DNA of 64,000 bases from positions 34,490,151-34,554,150 of the forward strand of contig LS997564.1 in NCBI GenBank assembly GCA_000469685.2, given 5' to 3'. The notes below the pieces were generated by a model. That model did not search any database. It was not told where the DNA came from and saw nothing but the letters and a program-made list of their open reading frames with translations. This document shows, one piece after another, positions 63,401-64,000 of the stretch (its first letter is position 1; each line of letters begins with the position of its first letter). The position numbers and the translations under genes are program-made. Origin of the DNA: Haemonchus contortus. Taxonomy: Eukaryota; Nematoda; Chromadorea; Rhabditida; Trichostrongylidae.

Positions 63401-63886
63401 TAACCCCCTACTAATCAGATCAAGGCCTATTGAAATATGTAAAAGTAAAGTGCAAGGAGGGGAACTTGGGGAAAAGTGCTAACCTGACGCTTTGATTTTA
63501 TGAAACATGCTCAAATCCAATATTGGATATTGATCAAAAACCAGCATTTTGATTAAGATAGTCCGAGAAATATTCCGGGAAACACAAAAAGGTTATTTCC
63601 AAACTTATCGAAATCCATATCTTGGAATCCTCCATTCTACCGGAGGTCCTCCAAACACTTTTTGTTTCAGAACTTGTTACTTGACGAACCTGAACACCCG
63701 CCTCAACAGATGCGGCTTCTCTCGTCGCCTTTCACGAACCGGGGTTCCAGCTACAAACTCGACTGTAAATGCGCATCCACCGGCACTCAGACGGCAGTCA
63801 GCACTCTTGTCTACCCCACCAGGTTCACGATCTCTTAAATCAAGGCAGCCACTACCCTCATCAACACCTAATATCACACCAAGAAG
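54471..63886 (+). CDS. Secreted tyrosinase (type 3 copper) with four ShK/SXC modules, 3' end beyond the window
   Basis: Nineteen exons keep frame: 54471-54617, 55260-55404, 56824-56920, 58116-58253, 58306-58486, 58874-58996, 59208-59277, 59545-59645, 59805-59937, 60441-60507, 60962-61047, 61128-61183, 61242-61301, 61365-61500, 61958-62101, 62199-62234, 62297-62449, 62946-63045 and 63671-63886 (at least 729 aa). A signal peptide ([20 protein letters not shown]) comes first. Copper site A histidines lie in RYHTAM, GAHSG and PWHREF (residues about 130-170). Copper site B lies in SHGNPHVF and [10 protein letters not shown] (about 293-322). A Pro/Thr linker leads to ShK modules beginning [24 protein letters not shown] and CVDFSSNC. 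The last module's final Cys comes from the next exon (CKRTCG|TC), confirming that splice. Nematode tyrosinases oxidise phenols and are linked to cuticle and eggshell tanning. The last exon visible is a Ser/Pro/Arg-rich tail ending at a GTAAG donor. All copper ligands are present, so it should be active. Confidence 0.95.
55462..56713 (-). mobile_element. Dead mariner-family transposon in tyrosinase intron 2
   Basis: A 1252 bp element with terminal inverted repeats (left TTGGGTTGAGTCATAAGTCC, right complement ending GACTCAACCTAA) is flanked by TA on both sides, the mariner target. On the minus strand, fragments of a mariner transposase are readable, including the QHDNARPH catalytic block and the downstream [12 protein letters not shown] block with its catalytic aspartate (about 55690-55860). 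Stops and frameshifts interrupt all frames from the N-terminus onward, so it cannot move on its own. The TIRs are well preserved, suggesting moderate age. Confidence 0.9.
56921..58115. other. Tyrosinase intron 3, no other feature seen
   Basis: About 1.2 kb of AT-rich sequence between the ERQR and YHTAM exons. The open frame at 56921-57160 ([17 protein letters not shown]) has no splice sites that would fit it into the gene and is not recognised. Confidence 0.5.
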
Positions 63887-64000
63887 GTAAGACCAGTACC
63901 ATAACGATACAATCGCTGCTTAGCAGGACTGCAACGCACTTCATCGCATTGCAACCGCTCACGACCTTTCACACACAGTGCCAGTAATGCATTTTTCTTT
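63887..64000 (+). other. Intron sequence of the tyrosinase gene at the window edge
   Basis: It follows a GTAAGA donor at 63887. No further acceptor with open frame is visible before the end, so the rest of the gene lies outside. Confidence 0.6.

Overview
The window is animal nuclear DNA and almost certainly comes from a nematode, most likely a clade V (rhabditine/strongylid-like) species. The evidence is the gene set (a tyrosinase with ShK/SXC repeats, a CRAL-TRIO plus GOLD protein, a secreted EB-module protein, mitochondrial ribosomal protein S34), introns ending in TTTCAG-type acceptors, start codons sitting 1-3 nt behind acceptor-like sites (as in SL trans-splicing), and long introns filled with decayed mobile elements. 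There is no bacterial operon, CRISPR array or prophage. I assembled the exon chains by hand from splice sites and reading phase; every quoted junction keeps frame.

Layout. 1-11.5 kb is repeat territory: a ~500 bp inverted-repeat element (1156-1657), a decayed non-LTR reverse transcriptase (about 2160-2860), a roughly 2.75 kb compound microsatellite (TCTG then TATG), eleven head-to-tail copies of a 128 bp unit (about 6.1-7.5 kb), and a long GT microsatellite with a stray copy of the same unit behind it. 11.5-14.1 kb holds a plus-strand gene for a basic nuclear protein with a chromodomain-like N-terminus. 15.5-17.8 kb holds mrps-34, complete in seven exons. 17.8-36.9 kb has no gene I can name: it contains SINE copies, MITE-like foldbacks, RTE-like fragments and a few minus-strand exon-like segments.

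36.9-46.7 kb is one complete ten-exon CRAL-TRIO/GOLD gene (402 aa by my count). Its intron 5 has been inflated to 3.4 kb, mostly by a ~2.1 kb foldback element with ~0.7 kb arms. A minus-strand exon candidate lies inside its intron 1. 46.7-49.8 kb is intergenic and contains a perfect 22 bp hairpin. 49.86-50.85 kb is a compact secreted cysteine-rich gene with three EB modules, a TATA box and a poly(A) signal. 50.9-54.4 kb holds RTE endonuclease remnants and a 400 bp MITE with perfect 8 bp target duplications. 54.47 kb to the right edge is a tyrosinase gene (19 exons visible, at least 729 aa, four ShK modules) that runs out of the window; its intron 2 carries a dead mariner with TA duplications.

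The genes do not form a pathway. The tyrosinase and EB genes are both secreted, and the tyrosinase could act at the cuticle, but adjacency alone does not link them. I did not find a convincing new system. The most useful leads are the minus-strand exon candidates, the 128 bp unit that recurs beside dinucleotide microsatellites, the foldback elements and the small hairpin.
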